From: Chionoecetes opilio
Lineage: Eukaryota > Arthropoda > Malacostraca > Decapoda > Majidae
NCBI GenBank assembly: GCA_016584305.1
Contig: JACEEZ010020336.1
Span: 1-64,000 of the forward strand
Direction of reading: 5' to 3'
Length of the DNA stretch: 64,000 nt
Shown here one piece after another: positions 1 to 9,790 of the stretch (positions are counted from its first letter, which is position 1; each line of letters opens with the position of its first letter). The position numbers and the translations under genes were made by a program. Under the pieces are notes generated by a model that saw nothing but the letters and a program-made list of their open reading frames with translations, had not been told where the DNA came from and did not search any database.

Positions 1-360
1 GTAAGTTGTACTATTCACCAGTTGCAGTTGATTAGAAGCATTGCTTCCCCGTGATATCCCGGATCCCAGGTGTCGGGGGTAGATTTTAATGGGGTTTTAA
101 GTATTTAGACTTCACTTTCCCTCTCCTAATTAAAATTACCTTCCCTCCGGGTCTTGGGACTCAATATGAAGCTTTAGGGTCCAGGACTACACACAGGTGA
201 ACAACAACACATGGTGCCTTTAAACTAGTTTGCTCAAATCATGGCCCATGCCTGGCCAATAAAATCGCTCGGCGATACTTTCCACGTTTTCTTCCTCTCG
301 AGTTGGGCACCTGTGGCATCGCAGTGACCTAACTTGAATACGGCATATCGAAGTAACAAG

Positions 361-624
361 AAGTAACGGATTCAAGCTGGAGAAGCGTAGATTTAAAAAA
401 GAAATGGGGAAAAATTTGGTTCACAAATAGGGTGGTGAATTTGATTGGAATGACTCAGTAGACAGGAAGTTAGTGGCGGAGTCATTAGAGAGCTTTAAAA
501 GGTGGCTGACATTGTTATGGATGGAGATGAAAGGGGATGTAGGTATTTGTTAAGTAACAGGAACTGCCTCGTGTAGGTCTCACAGCCTCTTGTAGCTTCC
601 TTATGTTCTTATGTTCTTATGTTC
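361..624 (+). mobile_element. CR1-like LINE, 5'-truncated 3' end
   Basis: With small frame corrections the plus strand encodes the tail of a CR1/L2-type reverse transcriptase ORF: a KLEKRRFKKE-like stretch, then FTNRVVN-W, then SLESFKR-LD, ending in a methionine/aspartate-rich stretch. A short 3' UTR follows and closes with three TTATGTTC octamers, the type of microsatellite tail typical of CR1 elements. The upstream part of the element is absent, as expected for 5' truncation during target-primed reverse transcription. The frame is broken, so this is a dead copy. The same 3' end recurs at 4257, 16393, 18914, 35270 and 42940. Clade assignment rests on the C-terminal motif and tail. Confidence 0.75.
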
Positions 625-1261
625 AACTCCTTTTCGTGCTCGCGGACTTTCTCCCTCTCCTCTCTCTCTCTGAACTCCTTTCTTTCTTCACTATCTCTCC
701 CCCTTTTTCCTTTTGTTTGACTCAATCCACTCTCTGTACCTCCATGAGCTGCAATTCCTTCTCGTACCTCTGCACTTTCTGCCTCGCCTCTCTTTCCTCT
801 CGTTGTCTATCGGTGACTTTCTTTTATGCTTTTGGCTCCACGAGGCCTATCAACTCCCCCTCTTCCTATATACTGAATACTCATGATGGCGGTGCTACTG
901 TCTAGTCTGAATTACCCTGTATTAATCCTGGACTGGCAAACGTGAGGTCCCTGTGTGGGCTCCACTTGTTAGGGTTTTAAAGTAGTCGTCCAGACCCATT
1001 TTTTTTTGCCTAATTATGTTGACTGTACATTCAAAACACCAAATCCACCAAAAATAATTGATTTCCAGGCCTTTATTTCTGTAAAAAACACGACTTTTGT
1101 AAAAAGCGCGCAAAAAAAAAAAATTTTCCCTCCAACGGGGCTACGACTGTTATTGATGACGTCAGAACAGGGACGCCCGCAGACACTCTGTCTGACACCT
1201 GTCGGCAAATGTTATGATGACCGATTGTACTTCGGTGCCCAGACAGTGAATCTGTCGCTGT
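625..1261. other. No gene recognised; charged coiled-coil-like minus frame and a dispersed repeat
   Basis: Minus-strand frames between about 880 and 624 read as runs of E, K, R and Q, resembling the charged N-terminus of some LTR-retrotransposon gag proteins. The frame breaks and I do not assign it. The part from about 985 to 1140 is a diverged match to 37460-37680 (shared CCAGACCCATTTTT, then an AAAAGCGCG block). Confidence 0.35.
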
Positions 1262-1700
1262 GACCGACACTCTTCCCACACACAGCCTGCACACACCGCC
1301 TGCGCACCAACACCCTTCCTGCACACACACACACATATACACACACAACACACACGTGTGGGGAGGGCGTGTGTGCAGACTGTGTGTGGGAAGTAGGCGT
1401 GTGTGTAAGAAGGGTGTCGGTGTGCAGACGTGTGTGCAGGCGTGTGTGTGGGAAGGGGGGTCGGTGTGCAGGCGTGTGTGGGGGAAAGAAGCGTGTGTGT
1501 GGGAAGGAGGCGTGTGTGTGGGAAGGAGGCGTGTGTGCAGGCATGTGTGTGTGCAGGCGTCTGTGTGGAGGTGTCGGTGTCGGGCGTGTGTGTGGGAAGG
1601 AAGTGTGTGTGTGGGAGAGGCGTGTGTGCAGGCGTGTGTGTGGAAGGAGGCGTGTATGCAAGCGTGTGTGTGGGAAGGAGGCGTGTGTGCAGGCGTGGGT
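1262..1700. repeat. GTGTG-rich minisatellite, unit about 19 bp
   Basis: Direct reading shows a CACACA-rich start, then a run of GCGTGTGTGTGGGAAGGAG-like units with variable spacing and interruptions such as GTGTGCAGGC. Both strands stay open for long stretches, giving low-complexity Cys/Val/Arg or His/Thr/Pro frames that are by-products of the repeat and not proteins. One or two stray units reappear at about 2745-2795. Confidence 0.85.
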
Positions 1701-1861
1701 AAAACTTTGGAAAAGTCCTTCACCCCTATCTTTTTTTTCTTCCCCCTATAGCCAACAAGCCTGGGGAACTGGCGGGAATACGGGGTTTTTGGGTGGGGAA
1801 GCAAATATTAAGTGATTTATGGCTCCCCAAAAAAATCATCAAAGTCACTATATGTAAAAAT

Positions 1862-2570
1862 CTAACCTAACCTAACCTTAACCACAAAGTATACCTAACC
1901 TAACCTAACCTTACCACAAAGTTTTACCTAACCTAACCTAACCTTAACCACAAATATCCTAACCTAACCTAACCTTAACCACAAAATTATACCTAAACCC
2001 AACCTAACCTTAACCACAAAGTATACCTAACCTAACCTTTAACCACAAAGTATACCTAACCTAACCTTAACCACAAAATATACCTAACCTAACCTTAACC
2101 ACAAAGTATACCTAACCTAACCTTAACCACAAAGTATACCTAACCTAACCTAACCTAACCTAACCTAACCTTAACCACAAAGTATACCCAAACCCAACCT
2201 AACCTAACCTTAACCACAAGTATACCTAACCTAACCTAACCCCTTAAACCACAAAGTATACCTAACCTAACCTAACCTAACCTTAACCACAAAGTATACC
2301 CAAAACCCAACCCAACCACAAAGTATACCTAGCCTAACCTAACCTTAACCACAAAGTATACCTAACCTAGCCTACCTAACCTTAACCCAAAGTATACCTA
2401 ACCTAACCTTAACACAAAGTATACCTAAACCCAACCTAACCTTAACCACAAAGTATACCTACCTAACCTAACCGTAACCACAAAGTATACCTAACCTAAC
2501 CTAACCTTAACCATAAAGTATACCTAACCTAACCTAACCTTAACCACAAAGTATACCTAACCTAACCTAC
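1862..2570. repeat. CCTAA telomere-motif array with an interspersed fixed spacer
   Basis: Runs of two to six CCTAA pentamers (the C-strand of the arthropod telomere repeat TTAGG) alternate with a constant spacer close to CTTAACCACAAAGTATA. About twenty to twenty-five composite units are visible, with indels and variants such as ACCCAAACCC. The array is flanked by non-telomeric sequence on both sides, so it is interstitial in this assembly. Confidence 0.9.
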
Positions 2571-4256
2571 TGGGGCTTAGAATTTTTTTGAGGCACCTCA
2601 TATTCATAGCGGTCGTGTGGGTTTAAACCAAGGCTGAGCGCACGCTGAACCTTTACAGGGTGTGAAGTATAATAAGCATACCATACAGTGCGTAGTTCAT
2701 TTCAGTCAAAGCCGAAGGGTGAGTTTTCCCAAAATATTTCCCAGCGTGTGTGTGGGAAGGGTGTCGGTGTGCAGGCGTGTGTGTTGGAAAGGAAGCATGC
2801 TGCACCCATAAAGGATCATGCATGTGGCATATAGCAAAAAAAATCTATCAGAAACACCAAATATCTTCAAGTACTATTTATTTATCTCTGTGTTTACGTG
2901 CCTCTGATCAGCGCGGGAAGATGAGCCTCCCTGATGGTACGTCACGGAGCCTGAGCGTCTGCAATCTTGAGTGCGTTTTTGAGAACCGGGGAATTTGCAG
3001 ATTTTGATTGCGGATTATTTAAAACGGGTGACTGGATACAAAAGTGACGACGTATTGTTGATATACTCGTCAATGGGTATGATTTGATTGCATTAAATCA
3101 GGAATGATTTAAATGGTCCCGGACGATTACTTTAAGGTTTTCTCTTAATGGGGTTGTTAGAGAGGCACGACTTCACTTACCGCTCTAACAAAAAAATGAC
3201 GTTAAACTGAGGGTTTGGGGAAAACTCCCTGGCAGGGAACAGTCCAGGACCCACGCAGGGCAATAGCAAACACATGTACAGGACCTTAACTCAGTGATTT
3301 ACAATAAATTACACAATACACAAAATAGCACGCCAATTGAGGTTTTTTTTAGGTTATTTTAGGTTATTTCTATTATTTTAGGTTACTTGAGGTTTTTTTT
3401 TCAGATTATATTGGGTTAATTGAAGTTTATTTTAGGTTTAATTTGAGTTATTTCAGGTTAATTGAGGTTTTTTTTACGTTATTTTAGGTTTATTTTAATG
3501 ATTTCGGGTTTATTTAAAGTGATTTTAGCTTTTTTGGGTTATTTTAGGTATTTTAAAACAACCTCTACACCCCCATTCAGCCCTAAATATCTCTTCCTAG
3601 CTACCTACGATGAGCTAGCGCCTACGCTAACTGGCGGGGGAAATAAAAAAAGGGGGTTTAACTATGAAATAGGGTAATCTCACGCTTATCTGTGACCACG
3701 TGGGGATGTCCTCGTGCCAAGGTGTACGTTCCTCCTCTCGTTTTTCACCTTCGCCGGCTATCCTCACCGCGTCCAGCGTCCTCCTCTTCGTCCTTTTGCC
3801 GTGTTCGCCACCTCCTCCTCAGCAGGGTACCTGTAACTGTTGCCGATGGGAACTTTTTGCCGCCGTCGTCGATGTTCCAATTCTTGATATTACAGGATCC
3901 AATATTACATTTAATCAAGTGTTACCCGTGTTTCTGCATTCGGGGGATGAAATACTATCGTTAGCTTGATCAGTTAGGTTAGATTAGTGCCATTGTCCAG
4001 GTTAGGTTTAAAAATTTTCCTCGTCGACGAGAGTTCTATTTGTTGTTTTCGGCGAGATTCCCATCGGCGACAGTTCCAATAAACCCGCACAGACCGGTCG
4101 GGGCAGGGGGGGAAGCAGAAGAGGCACCACGGGTGGTATGGGATGCACTGGCGCCAGCTGTTGTCCTCGGTTACCTGTAGGGAGAAGTGGCCGTACCACC
4201 TCGGCTGACCCAGTCGCCACTTTGGTCAACCTAACAAGAGTCGGGATTCCAACCAA
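2571..4256. other. No gene recognised; dispersed repeat and TTTTAGGTT tract
   Basis: 2800-3130 matches 38050-38450 in a diverged way, including the stretches CAAAAGTGAC and TTAAATCAGGAATGA. 3340-3560 is a T-rich tract built on TTATTTTAGGTT. 3690-4256 is more GC-balanced and has short open frames on both strands, but I see no recognisable domain or splice structure. Confidence 0.6.
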
Positions 4257-4645
4257 GGCATGCAAATTTGTAGCTGTACAAAATTATGGGATGCATAACT
4301 TTAGTTATGAGAAGAGATTGAAGTTATTAAGTACACTCACTCGAGAGACGCAGAGTAAGGGGCGAGCTGATAGAATTTTTTAAGTGGATAAAGGGATATA
4401 ATAAAGGAGAGGTAGGAAAAGTTCTCACACCCATTACCAGGGTAGAACAAAAAGTAAGGGATTCAAGCTGGAAAAGCGTAGATTTAAAAAGGAAATAGGG
4501 GAAAACTGGTTAACAAATGGGTGGTGAATGATTGGAATGGACTCAATAGACAGGAGTTAGTGTGGATTCATCAGAGAACTTTAAAGGGAGGCTAGAATAA
4601 ATTCATGGATGGGGAAAATGTAGGTAGTGTTTAAGTAACAGGAAC
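4257..4645 (+). mobile_element. CR1-like LINE 3' end, interrupted by a SINE
   Basis: The plus strand encodes the C-terminal part of a CR1/L2-type ORF2 with small frame breaks: NYGMHNFSYEKRLKLL, then a region like RGDLIE-FKWIKGYNKGE-GKVLTPITR, then the KLEKRRFKKEIGENW-F block seen at 361. The 3' UTR reads up to AGTAACAGGAAC at 4645, where a poly-T tract (the SINE tail read antisense) begins. The rest of the tail, CACATGTAGGTCTC to TTATGTTCTTATG, resumes at about 5569 and ends near 5622. The interruption dates the SINE as younger than this LINE copy. Confidence 0.8.
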
Positions 4646-5568
4646 TTTTTTTTTTTTTTTTTTACATCTATGCCTATAGCGCCTGTAGGCAGTGGTGACC
4701 CAGGGCTCAGATGGTAGGCTCTGGAGGTTCACTTGAGGGCTGTGATGGCAGGCTCTGGGGGTTCACTTGAGGGCTGTGATGGCAGGCTCTGGAGGCTCAC
4801 TTGAGGGCTGTGATGGCAGGCTCTGGAGGTTCACTTGGGGGCTGTGATGGTAGGCCCGGGAGGTACACTTTGAGGCTGTGATGGCTGGCCTGGAGGTTCA
4901 CTTGAGGCTGTGATGGCAGGCTCTGGAGGAACACTTGAGGGCTGGGAGGGGTTGGCCCTGGAGGCTCACTTGAGGGCTGTGATGGCAGGCTCTGGAGGTT
5001 CACTTGAGGGCTGTGATGGCAGGCTCTGGAGACACTTGAGGGCTGGGAGGGTTTGGGCCCTGGAGGTTCACTTGAGGGCTGTGATGGCGGCTCTGGAGGT
5101 TCACTTGAGGGCTGTGATGGCAGGCCCTGGAGGTTCACTTGAGGGCTGGGGGATGGTTGGCCCTGGAGGTTCACTTGAGGCTGTGATGGCAGGCTCTGGA
5201 GGTTTCACTTGAGGGCTGTGATGGCAGGCCCTGGGGGTTTCATTGAGGGATGTGATGGCAGGCTCTGGAGGTTCACTTGAGGGCTGTGATGGCAGGCTCT
5301 GGAGGTTCACTTGAGGGCTGTGATGGTTGATCCTCGCCCGTGGTGGCGCAGGCAGGATTTTTTTTATAGTGACGCCTGTGATTAAGGCTCATGCCACCCC
5401 CCTGTGTCCTCCCATGCACTCGCAATCCAATGCAGAGTTAATGGGCAGCATGTGGGTGTTCTTAGGCCACTCGACGGTGCAGAAAGATTTTAGTTTTCTT
5501 CGGGGATCGAACTCGGTCACCGAGAACGCCACTCGGAGACGCTAACCACTCTGCTACCGCCATCCCAA
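4646..5568 (-). mobile_element. tRNA-derived SINE with internal minisatellite
   Basis: Read on the minus strand, the element starts near 5568 with a tRNA-like head. A possible A box TAGCAGAGTGGTTAGC lies at 5556-5541 and a clear B box GTTCGATCCCC at 5512-5502. A unique body of about 170 bp follows, then a long 34-bp tandem array (4711-5326), then a tail reading CACTGCCTACAGGCGC and an 18-nt poly-A at 4663-4646. It sits inside the 3' UTR of a CR1 LINE. RNA polymerase III transcription is expected from the boxes. Most SINEs are 150-500 bp; this copy is about 920 bp because of the array. Confidence 0.75.
4711..5326. repeat. 34-bp minisatellite, about 18 copies
   Basis: The plus-strand unit is AGGCTCTGGAGGTTCACTTG followed by AGGGCTGTGATGGC. 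Units vary by single substitutions and small indels. A few are changed to GGGAGGGTTGGCCCTGG-type sequence. Because 34 is not a multiple of three, all frames stay open for stretches and produce Pro/Ser/Gln-rich or Gly/Met-rich spurious peptides. The array lies wholly within the SINE. Confidence 0.92.
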
Positions 5569-5622
5569 CCACATGTAGGTCTCCCACTTCTTTTGCTTCT
5601 GATGTTATTATGTTCTTATGTA

Positions 5623-5923
5623 AAAATGAAGTAGTTAGAGAGGGGCACTAGGAATGTGCATCAATATTAGGAAAGAAACTAGTTGTTGTTGTTGTTTTTT
5701 TAGTTTTTTTTTTAACATCATGAAGGTCTGGGCAAGGACAAAAAAACTAATCACAAAAGCCTGCTACCTGCCAGTCCCCGTATAGCAGATAGACAGATAG
5801 ATATTTTATGGACCCCAGTCCCGGAATCACACTATACAGTAAATGATAAATGACATGTTAAAAAAGACGTAAGAGACTTGAGGTCAGGGTAACCGTAAGC
5901 TCTCCTTTAGCATCCTCGTATAA
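5623..5923. other. No gene recognised
   Basis: AT-rich sequence with a GTT triplet run near 5683 and a short stretch near 5765-5785 (CTGCCAGTCCC) that recurs near 16620 and 35478. No coding signal is evident. Confidence 0.5.
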
Positions 5924-6860
5924 ACACCAAGCAATAATAAGCGAGCCCGGAGACTCCCAACCTCTGCTAATACCAGTCTCGAGCAGTCGTTGGCCAGTGT
6001 CAAAGCTGTGTATGTAAAACCTGCGCTGAGATTGATGACGTCCCGGACGGAGTCTGTACGAGGCCACCAGATGACAATTTTTTTCCTACCTAATACATGT
6101 TTATCAGTATAAAAGATATGCTGTTATCTTCGGAATGTTTGTTCTTTAATATTATCAATAAAAACCCGTAAAACACACTAAAGAAATGCCATTATGAGAC
6201 ACTCAAGAAATATGCATGAACTTAAACTCTTCGCCATTTAATATTTTTTCTTGAAAACATTTTACATGAGAATATCAATAGAAGTGGAATTTAATTAGCT
6301 TTCCATTGTATATATCGTTTTCTGATAAATGATTAGAACCATACATAAATTAGCGTTAACTAAATAATAACATCATCAATGCGAAAAAAGGGCCTGATTT
6401 CATGATATTTTTAGTTAGTTAATGCTAATTTATGCATGCTGCTAATTCATTTATCAGATAACGAAATATATCAATGGAAAGCTAATTAAATTCAGCTTCT
6501 ATTGATATTCTCCATGTAAAATGTTTTTGAGCAAAATATTAACAGCGAAGAGTTTAAGTTCATGCATATTTCTTGAGAGTCTCATAATGGCATTTCTTTA
6601 GTGTGTTTTACGGGTTTTTATTTGATAATATTAAAGAACAAACATTTCCAAAGATAACAGTATATCTTTTATACTGATAAACATGTATTAGGTAGGTAAA
6701 CTTGTCATCTCGGTGGCCTCGTACAGACTCCGTCCGTGACGTCATCAATCTCAGGCGCAGGCTTTTACATACAGACGGCTTTGACACTGGCCAACGACTG
6801 CTCGAGACTGGTATTAGCAGAGGTAGGGAGTCTCCAGGCTCGCTTATTATTGCTTGGTGT
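5924..6860. mobile_element. Foldback element (long terminal inverted repeats)
   Basis: The left end ACACCAAGCAATAATAAGCG is the reverse complement of the right end CGCTTATTATTGCTTGGTGT. The match continues with few differences through about 440 bp on each side (5924 to about 6368 and about 6412-6860), leaving a loop of roughly 45 bp near 6390. The whole element is therefore almost one hairpin. There is no transposase frame, so it would be non-autonomous. The target duplication is not clear. Part of the inner arm also occurs at about 20290-20450 and 26385-26530. Confidence 0.85.
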
Positions 6861-7284
6861 GCTATGAAATATCATTTCTCTAGGTGAATGTAGACATGTG
6901 ATTGCATTTGGATGGATATTAGTCCATATATATGAATAAAGAGATGAAATACAAGCAAGGGACTCATCCACGTCTGGCAGCGCGGCCTTCGGCAGCAGCA
7001 GCAGCAGCAGCATGAAGCCCGTGAGGTGGATATCAACACCAAGGGAGATAGATGTCTTTGGTAATATTTAGTAGGGGTGCGAGAACCCCTTGAGGAATCC
7101 TATGATCACTGGTGATATCCTGTGGATATCACCAGGATATCACCTGTGGATATCACCTGTGGACAAGCTCTCCCCAATGCCTCACCACCTTCTCTCCTTT
7201 TCATGTGCTTCACATCTCTTTTTTTATTTTTTGCGTCAACTCAACGTCAGCCTGATCGCCACGTCAGCGACGTTAATGCCTCGT
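6861..7284. other. No gene recognised; CAG run and short palindromic GATATC repeats
   Basis: A run of about seven GCA triplets is at 6992-7012. At 7110-7165 the motif TGTGGATATCACC repeats three to four times with palindromic GATATC centres. No coding signal beyond the open frame that runs into the following satellite. Confidence 0.6.
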
Positions 7285-7856
7285 CAGCCACGTCAGACAA
7301 AGACAGCCACGTCAGACAAAGACAGCCACGTCAGACAAAGACAGCCACGTCAGACAAAGACAGCCACGTCAGACAAAGACAGCCACGTCAGACAAACAGC
7401 CACGTCAGACAAAGACAGCCACGTCAGACAAGACAGCCACGTCAGACAAAGACAGCCACGTCGACAAGACAGCCACGTCAGACAAAGACAGCCACGTCAG
7501 ACAAAGACAGCCACGTCAGACAAAGACAGCCACGTCAGACAAAGACAGCCACGTCAGACAAAGACAGCCACGTCAGACAAAGACAGCCACGTCAGACAAA
7601 GACAGCCACGTCAGACAAAGACAGCCACGTCAGACAAAGACAGCCACGTCAGACAAAGACAGCCACTCAGACAAAGACAGCCACGTCAGACAAAGACAGC
7701 CACGTCAGACAAGACAGCCACGTCAGACAAAGACAGCCACGTCAGACAAAGACAGCCACGTCAGACAAAGACAGCCACGTCAGACAAAGACAGCCACGTC
7801 AGACAAAGACAGCCACGTCAACAAAGACAGCCACGTCAGACAAAGACAGCCACGTC
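7285..7856. repeat. 19-bp satellite, about 30 copies
   Basis: The unit is CACGTCAGACAAAGACAGC, repeated almost perfectly with occasional one- to three-base deletions. As 19 is not divisible by three, an uninterrupted frame gives a 19-residue protein period rich in RQ, TKT and SDKDSH. Two overlapping plus frames of 278 and 254 codons cross the array, but their non-repeat ends show no recognisable domain. I treat them as by-products of the repeat. Confidence 0.92.
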
Positions 7857-8127
7857 ATGCCACGACACTGCCACGTCCCTGTCTAGGGAACTGATGTGGA
7901 CTGACGCAACAATAAAAAGAATTTAAAAAATCACGCTACGGCAGGAAGGAGGCGTCGTCTGCCCGCGTTACCATAAAAGTCAGACCTCGTCAACCCCATG
8001 CTAATTGGGTTGACGTGGCCTCATAACCTCTAGTGGGACTCTGGCTTAACCCCTCACGCCCAGATCTTTCTTTGCTATATAAATTGTCTGTTGCAGCCAT
8101 AAATTGAAAAAGAAACTGAAAATACCA
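7857..8127. other. No gene recognised, ends at an ambiguous base
   Basis: Unique-looking sequence with no coding signal. It contains CCCCTCACGCCCAGATCTTTC, close to a stretch at about 12990-13015 (AGAAAGATCTGGACGTGAAGGGG) in inverted orientation. The N at 8128 follows. Confidence 0.45.
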
Positions 8128-8128
8128 N
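8128..8128. other. Single N at an apparent assembly junction
   Basis: This is the only ambiguous base I noticed. Immediately to its right the sequence begins inside a satellite unit (CTTATGGAACTATGTGGG) that is otherwise found only in long arrays at 20.6-21.06 kb and 26.65-27.08 kb. It is the left edge of repeat copy A, consistent with a join between contigs or reads. Confidence 0.8.
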
Positions 8129-8179
8129 CTTATGGAACTATGTGGGTTCCCCAGGTGCTAGACATGATTGATTTGATTA

Positions 8180-8630
8180 GAATGCCTACACAATACCCAT
8201 ATGAATCCAACCTATATCTCATGTCTAGGCCCAAAATTTTTGGATTTTTGTTCTTCAACATTTTTTGGAATTGTTTTTTTTCTTCAAAATTTTTTTTTTT
8301 TCAATTTTTTTCTCTTCAAAAAAAACTTCTTCTTCAACATTTTGGATTTTTCCTCTCAAAATTTGTTTAATGTTTTTTCTCTCAATTTTTATTTTTTTAG
8401 ATTGATTATATCAATCCACAAAAAATCCAAATTGGAAAAAAAAATCCAATTGAAAGAAAAAACACAATTATGAAGAAAAACAACAATTTTGAAGAAAAAA
8501 GAAGTTTAAAAGAAAAAAATTTAGAAGAAAAAAAATCCAAAATTTGAAGAAAAAATCCAAATTTTGGGTTAAGACATGAGATAGAGGTTGGATTCATATG
8601 GGTTATTGTGTGGGCATGGCATTATAATTA
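8180..8630. repeat. Large palindrome, copy A
   Basis: Left arm from about 8180 and right arm to about 8630 are reverse complements with moderate divergence. Anchors are CACAATACCCATATGAATCC on the left and GGATTCATATGGGTTATTGTG on the right. The arms converge on the centre GATTGATTATATCAATCC at about 8401-8418. Most of the arm is T-rich on the left and A-rich on the right, giving lysine/asparagine or phenylalanine frames that are not genes. Copies are at 27111-27531 (C) and, split by a transposon, at 21091-21305 plus 23660-23885 (B). Confidence 0.85.
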
Positions 8631-9194
8631 AGGTGGTTATTCACATAATTAATGAGGCATTATTAATTCTAAAGGGCCTAATTTGGACATAATAAGTTAA
8701 TAGTATGCTAAAGAAACAGTGAAAACCTTACAGATTTCAAAGTGGTAAGATTATTAATTTTAATTTGTATATCACCCTTTACAAAGCCCTTTACAATATT
8801 AATAATGCATCATTCATATGTGCAAACGTTTCGCCTATACCAGCCAGCACCAGATATTGGGATGCATGTCTTATGTGGTGCAGCTTTTATGGAACCCATG
8901 TCTCATTGGGCCCCCATCTCACATGGGGCCCTAATGATTTGTAATCTTAGGCCAATGCCATTGTCCTTTTTGAGATGGTGTAGGTAATTTACAAGGAAGT
9001 GCCTGTATCCAATTTGTTATTTTAATATAGACTGAAATTCACAATGTTATGTCATAAATAAATAAAACCCACTCATATTTAAGTTTTATTATCATTTGAT
9101 TTGAATACAATATTAATAATATAATAATAATTATATAATATAAATTATATGACAAAATCATAATAGAAATGATATGAACAATAATATAATATAA
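8631..9194. other. Flank of palindrome, no gene recognised
   Basis: AT-rich DNA. At about 8855-8940 CCAGCCAGCACCAGATATTG and CCCATCTCACATGGGGCCC resemble the start of the 30-bp satellite region at 20450-20530. The same block recurs in B (about 24095-24190) and C (about 27755-27845). Confidence 0.55.
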
Positions 9195-9790
9195 TAATAT
9201 GCAAGCCTACTACCTAGCAATCAATCAATTCAATCAATCATTGGGGGCATACGCTGGGGGGCGCGTTCCTCGCCACCCTTACGACGCCGCTCTCGGGGGT
9301 CCACAACGGCTCGAGTCCCCATGCAGTCTCCTTTCCCAATACAAAGCACTCTCAACGGAAACATCAACTTGCCTAACCACGAGCCTTTGTGGCGGGGCTA
9401 CCCTCTTGGCCGTCCTCTCGCTGGATTTTTCTTACAGATACAATATACTTCTTTTTTGTTATTGTGTAATTCTTCTTCTGCCACAATTTAATGTGAACGC
9501 CGTAATAATAATTGAAAGCGTATCATCGACCGTCTAACTCATAAGACATTATTGGAAAATCTGACCTTAAACCAGCTATATGAAAAATATGTAGATTATA
9601 ACCTATGGGAAGGATCGGTTTTCAGGTACGTGCCACATGCTCATCATATTAGCCGACGTTGGCACTGACGACTAGCAGAATAATAGGCCTCTCGATCAGT
9701 CCTCACAGGTGCAATCGCTGATTTGACACATACATCCAGCGATATCCTATGATTCTGGGAAAGACACTAATTAACCATGCCTGATGGATA
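9195..9790 (-). mobile_element. RTE-type LINE 3' end, copy A
   Basis: On the minus strand, with frame corrections, this encodes the end of an RTE-clade ORF2. It has a block like ISNQRLHRETESRPIIWIVR, then RLYGHVAR-like sequence, then RPRGRP, SWLGKL, a GMGKGACMG-like block, ERRRRVGEATRPPAYAPN and a stop. The 3' tail is a TGATTGAT run (plus strand ATCAATCAATC at 9219-9240). Frameshifts make it inactive. The same segment occurs in B and C, and in plus orientation at 55.5 kb with a longer upstream part that supports the clade call. Confidence 0.72.

Noticed and set aside
1073..1804. 243-codon His/Thr/Pro-rich minus frame
   Set aside because: It only reflects the GTGTG minisatellite; an overlapping plus frame is equally open.
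1862..2570. True chromosome end
   Set aside because: Non-telomeric sequence lies on both sides and the pentamer runs are split by a spacer.
5500..5568. Functional tRNA gene
   Set aside because: It has A and B boxes but is joined to a SINE body and tail, and I see no clean acceptor stem.
7285..7856. CRISPR-like regular repeats
   Set aside because: Units are contiguous with no spacers, and the setting is eukaryotic.
7090..7926. 278-codon frame as a repeat protein gene
   Set aside because: The period of 19 nt is out of phase with codons and the non-repeat ends have no domain; it is explained by the satellite.
8101..8597. Phe- or Lys-rich frames near 8.1-8.6 kb and their copies
   Set aside because: They arise from T-rich and A-rich palindrome arms.
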